In this document: one piece after another, positions 43,865 to 52,226 of the stretch
Layout: every line of letters starts with the position of its first letter
Numbering within the stretch: position 1 is the stretch's first letter
Made by a program: the position numbers and the translations under genes
Source of the DNA: BOKV01 sp041397525
Lineage (GTDB): Bacteria; Pseudomonadota; Alphaproteobacteria; Rhizobiales; Rhizobiaceae
Direction: 5' to 3'
Length of the DNA: 64,000 bases
Assembly (NCBI GenBank): GCA_041397525.1
Contig: JAWKWL010000001.1
Location: 124,001 to 188,000, forward strand
The notes under the pieces: generated by a model
Databases searched by the model: none
What the model was told of the DNA's origin: nothing
Seen by the model: the letters and a program-made list of their open reading frames with translations, nothing else

Positions 43865-44094
43865 TCATTCCACTCCCTGAAAGGCAGTACGCCCCGCGCA
43901 CTGATCCAAAACTTTCTCCCGGGCAAGTGACTGCCGGAAACTTCCTGCCAACACTCCCCGAAGTGGCAAAACGCAATCGTCTTGCCGCTTGAATCCGATT
44001 GTGGCCATTTGCAATCATGCTGTAAAGGGCGTCATGCAATGGTTGCGCGAGCGAATTGCGGTTCGTAATGTCACCAACGACCCATGGGAGCAGG

Positions 44095-45240
44095 ATGACG
44101 GGAATGCCCGCAATTTCAGCAACAACACAGCCAACGCACCTGCGCTTCCTGCGAAAGATTGCTGGGGTGCTGCTTGCTGCCCTGGTTTTGCAAGCACCTT
44201 CACCGGCACGATCGGAAACCCTGAAAGTGGCGCTGTCGCTTCCGCTGTCAGGCAATGCGAGCCTGCTTGGCAGACAGTTCCTGCAGGGTGCAAGACTGGC
44301 GCTGGATGTTCTCGCTCCCGGTGGCGAAATTGAACTTGTCACTGCAGATGATGGTTGCGATGAAGAGATCGCGCCGCTTGCAATGGCCGAAATTCGCGCG
44401 GCCAATCCGGCGATCATCACTGGCTTCCTTTGCAATGATCCTGCCCGCATCGCGGTCAATACCTTTTCGCCCGTTTCCGTCCCGGTTCTCGTGGCAGGCG
44501 CGCGCAGCGAAAGACTGCTCAGGGACGCGGCCAGGGAGGGATGGCGCACATGGCGGATGGCGCCAAGCGACAAGGCAGGTGCCGAAGCCGCCTTTCACCT
44601 GCTTTCGCAGCGTTGGCGCGGTATCCCCTGGGCGGTAGTCGATGATGGCACGGTATATGGCCGAACCATCGCCGACGAGTTTCGCGCCCGTATGGAGGAA
44701 TTTGGCAACCCTCCGCAATTTGCAGACAATTTCCGTCCCGCCCAGTCGACACAGGCCGGACTGATCCGCCGGTTGCAGAAATCCGGCGTCTCAGCCGCCT
44801 TCATTGCAGCGAGCCCCGAGGACACGGCCATCATCGCCGCCAATATCCGCGATTTCGGGGCCAAGTTCGAAATCGCGGGCGGAGAATCGCTTTCCGGCCT
44901 GCCCTGGTCGCAGGAGGCCGCCAACATACCAGACGGCTTGTTCGCCATACTGGAAAGCGCCCCGTCCGCGCGTGCCAGCGCCAAATCGCTGAACGCCCTG
45001 CTGGAAGATCGCGGCATCGAACCCGAACCGGATGTCTATTTGGGCTATGCCACCATCGAACTCGTGCTCGCTGCCCTTCGATCAACACCAGCCCAAACCA
45101 TGGACGCACTCGACAACACTGTTTTTCGCACTGTGCTCGGCAATATCGGCTTCGACAGCAATGGAGCCAATGTCGCCGACAATTACGGACTCTACGTCTG
45201 GCGTGAGGGAAGTTTCGTGCCGGTGGAGGCAAGCCAGTGA
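44095..45240 (+). CDS. Second Liv-type periplasmic substrate-binding protein
   Basis: A 381-residue protein of the periplasmic binding protein type I (LivJ/receptor-ligand) fold, clearly different from the neighbouring livJ. A signal peptide lies around KIAGVLLAALVLQAPSPARS. Fold segments are VALSLPLSGNASLLGRQFLQ, AAIIT-type strands with FLCNDPARIAVNTF, and YGRTIADEFRARMEEFG. Several in-frame ATGs precede it; 44095 follows GGGAG and gives a normal signal peptide, and 44104 is an alternative. The stop overlaps the next start as GTGA, so it is translationally coupled to a P1-family peptidase. It may share the livGFHM transporter or act as a sensor. Confidence 0.8.
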   Translation: MTGMPAISATTQPTHLRFLRKIAGVLLAALVLQAPSPARSETLKVALSLPLSGNASLLGRQFLQGARLALDVLAPGGEIELVTADDGCDEEIAPLAMAEIRAANPAIITGFLCNDPARIAVNTFSPVSVPVLVAGARSERLLRDAAREGWRTWRMAPSDKAGAEAAFHLLSQRWRGIPWAVVDDGTVYGRTIADEFRARMEEFGNPPQFADNFRPAQSTQAGLIRRLQKSGVSAAFIAASPEDTAIIAANIRDFGAKFEIAGGESLSGLPWSQEAANIPDGLFAILESAPSARASAKSLNALLEDRGIEPEPDVYLGYATIELVLAALRSTPAQTMDALDNTVFRTVLGNIGFDSNGANVADNYGLYVWREGSFVPVEASQ

Positions 45241-46256
45241 ATGCAAAACCCGTCTTTTCCGGCCCGCGCAATGCACTCACCGATGTTGCGGGTCTCAAGG
45301 TTGGCAATGCGCAAGATGATCGGCTGAAGTCAGGCGTCACCGCGATTATCTGCGACAAACCTTGCGTCGCCGCTGTCCACGTCATGGGTGGAGCGCCGGG
45401 AACCCGTGAAACTGATTTGCTCTCACCTGAAAACACGGTCGAGACGGTAAACGCCATCTGTCTGTCCGGCGGCTCGGCTTTCGGCCTTGACGCAGCTTCG
45501 GGCGTGCAGGCAAACCTGCGCGAACGCGGCATCGGCTTTGAACTGGGCGGTCAGGTGATCCCGATTGTTCCTGCTGCAATCCTGTTTGACCTCATCAATG
45601 GCGGCAAAAAGGATTGGGGCCGCTACCCGCCCTATCGCGAACTGGGATATGTGGCAGCACAAAACGCGGCGCAGGAATTTTCGACCGGTACGGCAGGTGC
45701 TGGAACCGGCGCCATGGTGGCAACAGTCAAGGGCGGCCTTGGCACGGCTTCTACCGTACTGACCAACGGCGTGACCATCGCAGCCCTTGTCGCCGTCAAT
45801 GCGGTAGGCACGCCTTTGATCGGCGACAGCAGGCACTTCTGGGCCGCTCCTTTCGAGATGGGCGATGAATTTGGCGGCCTCGGCCTGCCGCATCCTGTGC
45901 CCGACAATGCGAGCGATCTGCGCATCAAGTTCCGTGAACGCAACCATCCCTCGGCCAATACCACCATTGCCGTCATCGCAACCGACGCAGTCCTGACCAA
46001 GGCACAGGCCAAGCGTCTGGCCGTTGCTGCCCATGACGGTTTTGCAAGAGCCATCTGGCCTGCGCACACGCCATTTGACGGGGATCTGATCTTTGCGCTT
46101 GCGACCGGCGGCAGCGGTATCGCCCCGGCGTTGGATGACTGGATCGATCTGGGTGCATATGCGGCAAGCACCATGGCCCGCGCCATCGCACGAGGCGTGC
46201 ACGACGCAACGAAAGCCGATAGCGACATGGTGCCTGTGTGGTCCGATATTGGATAA
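45237..46256 (+). CDS. P1 family (S58/DmpA-like) peptidase
   Basis: A 339-residue N-terminal-nucleophile-type hydrolase of the P1/DmpA family, which includes D-aminopeptidases, beta-peptidyl aminopeptidases and pantetheine hydrolases that self-cleave into two chains. Seen are the N-terminal GPRNALTDVAGLKVGNAQDD, AICLSGGSAFGLDAASGV, GKKDWGRYPPYRELGY and GTGAMVATVKGGLGTASTVL. The start is a GTG at 45237 overlapping the stop of the second binding protein; an ATG at 45241 is out of frame. The coupling suggests it hydrolyses an amide or peptide recognised by that binding protein. No signal peptide is present, so it is cytoplasmic. Confidence 0.88.
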   Translation: MNAKPVFSGPRNALTDVAGLKVGNAQDDRLKSGVTAIICDKPCVAAVHVMGGAPGTRETDLLSPENTVETVNAICLSGGSAFGLDAASGVQANLRERGIGFELGGQVIPIVPAAILFDLINGGKKDWGRYPPYRELGYVAAQNAAQEFSTGTAGAGTGAMVATVKGGLGTASTVLTNGVTIAALVAVNAVGTPLIGDSRHFWAAPFEMGDEFGGLGLPHPVPDNASDLRIKFRERNHPSANTTIAVIATDAVLTKAQAKRLAVAAHDGFARAIWPAHTPFDGDLIFALATGGSGIAPALDDWIDLGAYAASTMARAIARGVHDATKADSDMVPVWSDIG

Positions 46257-46350
46257 CCGCCGAAACCGGTGATAATCCCTTGCCCGCGGTTGATGCTAGT
46301 TCCCGCGCCTGTTATGCGGTGCACAACGCTTCGAACCGGCAGGAAACAAC

Positions 46351-47658
46351 ATGATACCGCGCTATTCACGCCCTGAAATGGTTGCCATCTGGTCACCGGA
46401 AACGCGCTTCCGCATCTGGTTCGAGATCGAGGCCCATGCCTGCGACGCGCTCGCCGAACTGGGTGTGATCCCGAAGGAAGCCGCAAGAACCATCTGGGAA
46501 AAAGGCGGAGCAGCGACTTTCGACATCGCCCGAATTGACGAGATCGAGCGTGAAACCAAACATGACGTCATCGCCTTCCTGACCCATTTGTCGGAAATCG
46601 TCGGGCCCGATGCCCGCTTCGTACATCAGGGCATGACGTCTTCCGATGTGCTTGACACCTGCCTCAGCGTGCAATTGACCCGTGCATCAGACCTGCTGCT
46701 GGCTGACCTTGATGCCCTTCTCGCCGCTCTGGAAAAACGCGCCTTTGAGCACAAGGATACTGTCACCATCGGCAGAAGCCATGGCATCCATGCCGAACCG
46801 ACCACCTTTGGCGTCAAGCTGGCGCTAGCCCATGCCGAGTTCGCGCGTTGCCGGGCACGCCTGGAATTTGCCCGCTCCGAGATCGCCACCTGCGCCATCT
46901 CGGGCGCGGTGGGTACCTTCGCCAATATTGACCCCCGCGTCGAAGAGCATGTCGCAAGCGCGCTCGGCCTGACACCGGAGCCGGTTTCGACGCAGGTCAT
47001 TCCGCGCGACCGTCATGCCATGTTCTTTGCGACCCTTGGCATCATCGCCTCCTCCATCGAGCGGCTCGCCACCGAAATCCGGCATTTGCAGCGCACGGAA
47101 GTTCTGGAAGCGGAGGAGTATTTTGCGCCCGGCCAGAAGGGCTCGTCCGCCATGCCGCACAAGCGCAATCCTGTTCTGACCGAGAACCTGACAGGCCTTG
47201 CCCGCATGGTGCGGGCCTATGCGATGCCGGCCATGGAAAATGTGGCGTTGTGGCATGAGCGCGACATTTCACATTCCTCCGTGGAACGCATGATCGGGCC
47301 TGACGCGACCGTCACCCTCGACTTTGCACTTGCCCGCCTGACCAGCGTCATCGACAGACTAGTTGTCTATCCAGGGAACATGGACGCAAATCTCAACAAG
47401 TTCCGTGGGCTCGTGCACTCGCAGCGTGTCCTGCTGGCTCTGACCCAGGCTGGGGTCAGCCGTGAGGACGCCTACCGACTGGTCCAGCGCAACGCTATGA
47501 AGGTCTGGGAACAGGGCAAGGATTTCCTTGCCGAGCTCCTTGCTGATCCGGAAGTCACCGCCGCCCTGCCAGAAGCCGAGATTCGCGAGAAATTCGACCT
47601 CGGCTATCATACCAAACATGTCGACACGATTTTCAGGCGGGTATTTGGCAGGGCTTGA
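46351..47658 (+). CDS. purB: Adenylosuccinate lyase
   Basis: A 435-residue fumarase-superfamily enzyme of purine synthesis: it cleaves SAICAR to AICAR and adenylosuccinate to AMP. The superfamily signature GSSAMPHKRNPVLTENLTGL contains the flexible catalytic loop; HQGMTSSDVLDT and GRSHGIHAEPTTFG carry the general-acid histidines. The start ATG at 46351 is preceded by GGCAGGAAAC. It is not linked to the purCSQL genes 8 kb away. Its end is 14 nt from a converging excalibur-domain gene. Confidence 0.96.
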   Translation: MIPRYSRPEMVAIWSPETRFRIWFEIEAHACDALAELGVIPKEAARTIWEKGGAATFDIARIDEIERETKHDVIAFLTHLSEIVGPDARFVHQGMTSSDVLDTCLSVQLTRASDLLLADLDALLAALEKRAFEHKDTVTIGRSHGIHAEPTTFGVKLALAHAEFARCRARLEFARSEIATCAISGAVGTFANIDPRVEEHVASALGLTPEPVSTQVIPRDRHAMFFATLGIIASSIERLATEIRHLQRTEVLEAEEYFAPGQKGSSAMPHKRNPVLTENLTGLARMVRAYAMPAMENVALWHERDISHSSVERMIGPDATVTLDFALARLTSVIDRLVVYPGNMDANLNKFRGLVHSQRVLLALTQAGVSREDAYRLVQRNAMKVWEQGKDFLAELLADPEVTAALPEAEIREKFDLGYHTKHVDTIFRRVFGRA

Positions 47659-47672
47659 TATCGCCCTGCACC

Positions 47673-48134
47673 TTAGCGATTGCGACAAATCGAGTTGCAG
47701 GCAATTCCATCGTGATTGCCGTCGAGTTTCCTGTTGCCGCAGGTGCGCAGGTGAAAGGTCGCCTCCTCGCAAATCACCATCTGCTTGCAACTCTTTCGCA
47801 CCGAACAGTCAAATTGCTGCGAAGAAGATCGCGGAGGCGGGACGAATTGCACCGCGCCGCCTGCTGCATCCGGATCAACGTCGCTTGCCTGCAGTCGCTT
47901 GCGCAAGATTTCCAGGCTTTTGCCGCAGACATTTTCGCACGGTATGCCGTCGCCATCTGCGTCGCGGCCCGTGTCGCCACACACCTTGAGATGATACCAC
48001 GCCTCGCCGCAATCGCCCATTTGCGAACAATATTTGGCCCTGCAATCATATTGCTGAGCCATCGCCCACCCGCCAAACAGTTCCAGCATCGCCAGTCCGG
48101 CAAGCACTGCTATCCACGAAAATTTGCGATCCAT
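47673..48134 (-). CDS. Secreted excalibur (calcium-binding) domain protein with duplicated Cys-rich repeat
   Basis: A 153-residue protein with a signal peptide or N-terminal anchor (MDRKFSWIAVLAGLAMLELFGGWAMA). The mature part has two copies of a roughly 45-residue unit: YDCRAKYCSQMGDCGEAWYH ... GDTGRDADGDGIPCE and FDCSVRKSCKQMVICEEATF ... KLDGNHDGIACN. The DxDxDG and DGNHDG loops match the excalibur domain, an EF-hand-like calcium motif found in extracellular proteins. Six cysteines per repeat probably form disulfides. It is divergent from the RTX gene, another predicted calcium-binding surface protein. Confidence 0.82.
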   Translation of the reverse strand: MDRKFSWIAVLAGLAMLELFGGWAMAQQYDCRAKYCSQMGDCGEAWYHLKVCGDTGRDADGDGIPCENVCGKSLEILRKRLQASDVDPDAAGGAVQFVPPPRSSSQQFDCSVRKSCKQMVICEEATFHLRTCGNRKLDGNHDGIACNSICRNR

Positions 48135-48300
48135 GGATCCACGTCAACACAATCGATGGTTTTTCTTCAGCCCGCCTGTGGCTTCCTCAGCATAAATCAC
48201 CGTTTGATCAAAGGTGAAAAGCTGACAGTCCCATGCATTAACCACGATCTAAATCCGAGATCAGAATTTGAACGCCATATTAACAAATTGTAATTCCAAA

Positions 48301-48316
48301 TTAATATTTTGTTAAC
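48301..48316 (+). promoter_or_regulatory. CtrA-like binding site 1 (RTX promoter)
   Basis: TTAATATTTTGTTAAC is an exact TTAA-N7-TTAAC motif. Its position, about 100 nt before the gene, fits an activator site overlapping a -35 region. Confidence 0.5.
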
Positions 48317-48382
48317 CTGAATAATTCGCATTTTATTCAAATCTTAATCAATGGATTCCGCCGCGTTAAGAAATTTGATAGG

Positions 48383-48397
48383 TTAATTTTACGTTAA
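48383..48397 (+). promoter_or_regulatory. CtrA-like binding site 2 (RTX promoter)
   Basis: TTAATTTTACGTTAA is an exact TTAA-N7-TTAA motif immediately before the ATG at 48400 and 21 nt before the preferred GTG start at 48418. This close position could reflect a downstream (repressing) site. Confidence 0.45.
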
Positions 48398-48417
48398 TCA
48401 TGTACGGGGTAACAAAC

Positions 48418-50682
48418 GTGACCAACTTGTCTGCGGCGGACGAGACGGTGGCGAACGAATCCGGTCAGTCTCCGGCTTCCGCTATCGTCAGCAATTTCAA
48501 AACCAACTCATCGAACGACAATCGCAGGCTATCGCCAATGACGGTTGCCTCGGCAGCACTTAGCGGCTTTGCAGTACTGCTCGCGACCAGCCTGAAATCC
48601 GCCGCCAACGGCAGCGGTGAGAACGACGAAAGTTTTCAAAGCGCCAAGCTCGACACCGACGATGTTGGCAGCCACGCCCGGTTCAATCCCGATCCCGGCG
48701 CATCAATAGATTCACTGATGGGCAGCGTGCACCAGACCAACGGCCAGGCAGTAGCGGAAGACGCCAAGATCCGCCTGGCCTCCATGTTCGGCCAGCCTGT
48801 GACGGATGCCTATCTTGGCGGCCAGGACCATGCAGGCGGGCTTGACCTGACAAATGGCGGCATAGCCCAGAGCCTGGGTGTTTCCGACCCGGCGCAAGGC
48901 ATTCGCGGCATTGTGGTGAACCATGACAGGGAGGCCCTGCCCGCGTCCAACACGGTTGTCGTATCGGGCGGCAGCAGCACTTCCGACATGACAATCGAGG
49001 AGCACAACAGCTACGAAACCACCAATGTCTTCTACACGACCAATGTGACGGAAGTGACAGAGGTTACGGAAATCACGAACATCACGAATATCACCAACGT
49101 CACCAACAACTATTATGACGGCACCGACAATCCGGATGGTCCACAAAACCCCGGTGGTGACAACAATGACGGCGATGAGCCCACAGACGTCACCGATCAG
49201 GTCATTTATGGTACAGCGCTCGCCGATGATCTCAAGGGTGCTGGCGGCGCGGACCTGATCTACGGCCTTGATGGCAATGACATCCTGACCGGGTTTTCAG
49301 GCCAGGATGAGCTCTATGGTGGCAAGGGCGACGACATTCTCAAGGGCGGCCATGGTGCCGATATTATCGACGGTGGCGACGGCAATGACACAGCCGACTA
49401 TTCCGCATCCGACGAGGGCGTTGAGATCGATCTTGAACTGGGAGACGCCATCGGCGGCGATGCAGAGAACGACAGGCTGATCTCCATCGAGAACCTGATC
49501 GGTTCCATCCATGACGACTTCCTGTATGGCGACGACTTCGACAACGTCATTTCCGGTGGCGCCGGCAATGACGACTTGTATGGCGGATACGGCAAGGACT
49601 TCCTGACTGGCGGCGCCGGCGCTGACTGGATTGATGGTGGCATGGGCACCGAGGATGTCGCCGAATATGTGACCTCCTCCGAAGGCGTTACCGTATCGTT
49701 GATCGACGGCTCAGGTCATGGCGGCGACGCCGAAGGCGACACCCTGCTCGGCATCGAATATCTGCATGGTTCCTTGTTCGACGACTTCCTTGAAGGTGAT
49801 GATGGCATCAACCGGCTGATGGGCCGTACCGGTGATGACTGGTTGGTGGGCAATGGCGGCGACGACACGCTGATCGGCGGCTATGGCGCTGACCATATGG
49901 ACGGTGGCGCGGGCATCGACACGGTCGAATACGCGTCTTCCGATCATGGTGTCACCGTCAACCTTGCCACCGGCTATTCCTTTGGCGGCGAAGCGACGGG
50001 TGATGAATTCGTCTCCATCGAAAACATCGCTGGCACTGAATTTGACGACATCCTGACGGGCAATGCACTCGACAACCGCCTCACCGGCCGCGACGGCGAT
50101 GACATCCTGGATGGCGGTGCAGGCAACGACGTGCTGGTGGGCGGCGAAGGCGCGGATACGTTGATAGGCGGCGCCGGTTCACGCGATGTGGCCGACTATT
50201 CCGCAGCCGGTTCCGGTGTCGGCGTTGACCTGAAAAGCACCGGTTTCGAAGGCGAAGCGACCGGCGACAGCTATTCCGGCATAGAGTTTGTCTATGGTTC
50301 CAACCAGGCGGATATCATTCACGGTAATGATGAAATCAACCGTCTGGTCGGCAATGGCGGCGACGACTACCTGGCCGGACGCGGAGGCGACGATTATTTC
50401 GTCGGCGGCCTTGGCAATGACACGCTCAATGGCGGCTCGGGCGCGGACGTCTTCATATTTGGCGGCACTTTCGGCAACGACACCATCGAGGACTTTTCCG
50501 CCGGGCTTGGCCGTACTGACCGCATCTGGATCAACGACAATACCGTCAGTGGCTGGGAGGTGCTCCAGTCCCTTCTGACCGACACTAGCGACGGCGCAAT
50601 GATGCAACTCAATGGCGGCACAGTTCTGATCGAAAACGTCCATGTTGCCGATCTGGTGGCGGACGATTTCATCTTCGCATAG
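48418..50682 (+). CDS. Large RTX (hemolysin-type calcium-binding repeat) surface or secreted protein
   Basis: A protein of about 754 residues. The N-terminal third is not RTX; it contains a hydrophobic stretch (TVASAALSGFAVLLATSL, near residue 41) and a triplet-repeat stretch TNVTEVTEVTEITNITNITN just before the RTX part. From about residue 260, GGxGxD-type calcium nonapeptides alternate with DYSASxEGVxxxL-type segments in four tandem modules of about 88-91 residues (module starts near 49389, 49663, 49924 and 50188). The C-terminus (LVADDFIFA) resembles a type I secretion signal; no secretion genes are in the window. ATG 48400 has no ribosome binding site, whereas GTG 48418 follows ACGGGG by about 8 nt and is preferred. 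Likely an adhesin or matrix protein. Confidence 0.85.
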   Translation: MTNLSAADETVANESGQSPASAIVSNFKTNSSNDNRRLSPMTVASAALSGFAVLLATSLKSAANGSGENDESFQSAKLDTDDVGSHARFNPDPGASIDSLMGSVHQTNGQAVAEDAKIRLASMFGQPVTDAYLGGQDHAGGLDLTNGGIAQSLGVSDPAQGIRGIVVNHDREALPASNTVVVSGGSSTSDMTIEEHNSYETTNVFYTTNVTEVTEVTEITNITNITNVTNNYYDGTDNPDGPQNPGGDNNDGDEPTDVTDQVIYGTALADDLKGAGGADLIYGLDGNDILTGFSGQDELYGGKGDDILKGGHGADIIDGGDGNDTADYSASDEGVEIDLELGDAIGGDAENDRLISIENLIGSIHDDFLYGDDFDNVISGGAGNDDLYGGYGKDFLTGGAGADWIDGGMGTEDVAEYVTSSEGVTVSLIDGSGHGGDAEGDTLLGIEYLHGSLFDDFLEGDDGINRLMGRTGDDWLVGNGGDDTLIGGYGADHMDGGAGIDTVEYASSDHGVTVNLATGYSFGGEATGDEFVSIENIAGTEFDDILTGNALDNRLTGRDGDDILDGGAGNDVLVGGEGADTLIGGAGSRDVADYSAAGSGVGVDLKSTGFEGEATGDSYSGIEFVYGSNQADIIHGNDEINRLVGNGGDDYLAGRGGDDYFVGGLGNDTLNGGSGADVFIFGGTFGNDTIEDFSAGLGRTDRIWINDNTVSGWEVLQSLLTDTSDGAMMQLNGGTVLIENVHVADLVADDFIFA

Positions 50683-50819
50683 TCCGCAGAAACGTAAGCG
50701 GCAACGCATCAAAACCGCCAGGGAGGCGGAATTCATGGGCGCAGGCGGGAGGAAAAATCCAACGCCGCGGACAGGCAGGCTGCTTTACATCGCGCCCGCC
50801 AATTCCTAAGTCTGCGCCC

Positions 50820-51368
50820 ATGAAGACATCCGAAGCTGAAATCCTGATCGTACCCGGCTACAAGGGCTCAGGCCCCCTGCACTGGCAAAGCCGCTGGGAA
50901 GCAAAACTTTCTGCCGCGCGCCGCGTCGATATGGGAGACTGGCATAAGCCGGTCTTCGAAGACTGGCGCGACAATCTGGTGAGCGCAGTCAACGCTGCCA
51001 CCAAGCCCGTCGTGATGATCGGCCATTCGATTGGCAGCCAGGTCATTGTGCAATCCGCGCCGCTCTTTCACAAGGCGGTGGCGGGCGCCATGCTGGTCGC
51101 ACCACCTGACGTGGAAAACCCGAAAATCCGGCCCCGCCATCTCCTGACCTTCGGCCCCGCGAGCCGCGAACCACTGCCCTTCCCCTCCATCGTCATCGCC
51201 TCGCGCGATGATCCGTTCTGCGCCTATGAGAAGGCCGAGGAAATGGCTGCCGCCTGGGGATCGCTGTTCATTGACGCGGGCATCAGCGGCCACCTCAACC
51301 ACGAAAGCGGCCACGGTCCCTGGCCCGAAGGGCTGATGGTCTTCGCAAAGTTCATGGGCAGGCTGTAG
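50820..51368 (+). CDS. RBBP9/YdeN-family alpha/beta hydrolase
   Basis: A 182-residue small serine hydrolase. It opens with ILIVPGYKGSGPLHWQSRWE, characteristic of the RBBP9/YdeN family, and has the nucleophile motif GHSIGS near residue 70. The acid is probably in SRDDPFC and the histidine in HLNHESGHGPWPEG. No substrate is established for bacterial members. It lies about 140 nt after the RTX gene and is probably separately expressed. Confidence 0.88.
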   Translation: MKTSEAEILIVPGYKGSGPLHWQSRWEAKLSAARRVDMGDWHKPVFEDWRDNLVSAVNAATKPVVMIGHSIGSQVIVQSAPLFHKAVAGAMLVAPPDVENPKIRPRHLLTFGPASREPLPFPSIVIASRDDPFCAYEKAEEMAAAWGSLFIDAGISGHLNHESGHGPWPEGLMVFAKFMGRL

Positions 51369-51420
51369 CAAGGGACAGGATGTTATAGCCGAAAGCAATC
51401 ATTAACCATGTTTGTTTACT

Positions 51421-51449
51421 GTCTTTTCCGGGCAATCCTGCCCCGGAAA
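51421..51449 (+). promoter_or_regulatory. Hairpin directly upstream of the TorF porin start
   Basis: TTTTCCGGGC and GCCCCGGAAAA can pair with one bulged C, ending 7 nt before the ATG at 51457. It could affect translation, or act as a short terminator of the upstream gene. Confidence 0.35.
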
Positions 51450-51456
51450 ACAGGTC

Positions 51457-52170
51457 ATGAAACTTCGGGCCGTCTTTGTTTTGTCTGCGCTCGCAACCGG
51501 CTTGGCCGCCCCTTCCCCAGCTTTGGCTGCCGAGTCAATCGTGATCGAGGCACCACAGGAAGCGGAGGCTGAAAAATTCTCCTCCCGCATTGACTTGTCA
51601 TGGGGTGTGGCACTCACTTCCAACTACGTGTCAAACGGCATCACCCAATCGGATGACAAGCCTGCGGCGCAGGGATATGTCGAAATCAGTTCCGGCATTG
51701 TCTACACAAGCCTGTGGATGTCGAGCGTCCGGCTCGGCGACGACATCGACGGCTATGACAATGTCGAATTTGACCTTGCCTGGGGCATCAGGCCGGAACT
51801 GGGCCCACTTGCCTTCGATATCGGCTATTACCGCTATTTGTATGACAGAACCGGCAATTGTTGTGGCGAGTGGATTGCCACCGCAGACTGGAAACTGACG
51901 GACGCCCTGACAGTGAAAGGCGGTGTGAAATACGACCCCGCAAGCCAGAGCCGTTTGGCCAAGGCTGGTTTCGAATTGGGCTTTGCAGAAAAATTCTCTG
52001 TTTCAGCCGAGTATCAGGAAAACCTGGTCGATCACGTCAACGACTGGAATGCAGGTTTCGGCTACCAGTTGTCCGACACGTTGTCGCTTGACCTGCGCTA
52101 TCACGATTCGGAAATTTCCGATCCGCGCTATGTCGCTACCCTTGCATGGGATTTTTCCACCGCTGAGTAA
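51457..52170 (+). CDS. TorF family putative porin
   Basis: A 237-residue outer-membrane beta-barrel protein with a signal peptide (MKLRAVFVLSALATGLAA...ALA, cleavage near 25). The family hallmark SWGVALTSNYVSNGITQSDD is at the start of the mature part, followed by regularly alternating strands (WMSSVRLG, VEFDLAWGIRPEL, YYRYLYDRTG, TADWKLTDALTVKGGVKYD) and an aromatic end, LAWDFSTAE. The frame begins 45 nt earlier, but ATG 51457 starts the signal peptide. TTAACCAT, a CtrA half-site consensus, lies at 51402-51409. It converges with the heme-domain kinase. Transported solute unknown. Confidence 0.87.
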   Translation: MKLRAVFVLSALATGLAAPSPALAAESIVIEAPQEAEAEKFSSRIDLSWGVALTSNYVSNGITQSDDKPAAQGYVEISSGIVYTSLWMSSVRLGDDIDGYDNVEFDLAWGIRPELGPLAFDIGYYRYLYDRTGNCCGEWIATADWKLTDALTVKGGVKYDPASQSRLAKAGFELGFAEKFSVSAEYQENLVDHVNDWNAGFGYQLSDTLSLDLRYHDSEISDPRYVATLAWDFSTAE

Positions 52171-52226
52171 GTTGGGAGAAACCTCCAAAGCCTGGTTTTC
52201 CCATTGATGGGACCAACCTCATTACG

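Larger units (their letters stand above)
48135..48417. other. AT-rich intergenic region between the excalibur and RTX genes
   Basis: A region of about 280 nt that is unusually AT-rich (especially 48235-48400) for this roughly 60% GC window. It contains two full CtrA-like motifs, a near-match TTAA-N7-CTAA at 48238-48252, and one GANTC site near 48353. No gene is seen in it. Confidence 0.6.

Noticed and set aside
49200..50460. Repetitive DNA of the RTX region as a possible CRISPR or tandem repeat array
   Set aside because: Repeat units are coding (GGxGxD nonapeptides), vary in sequence and lack uniform spacers.
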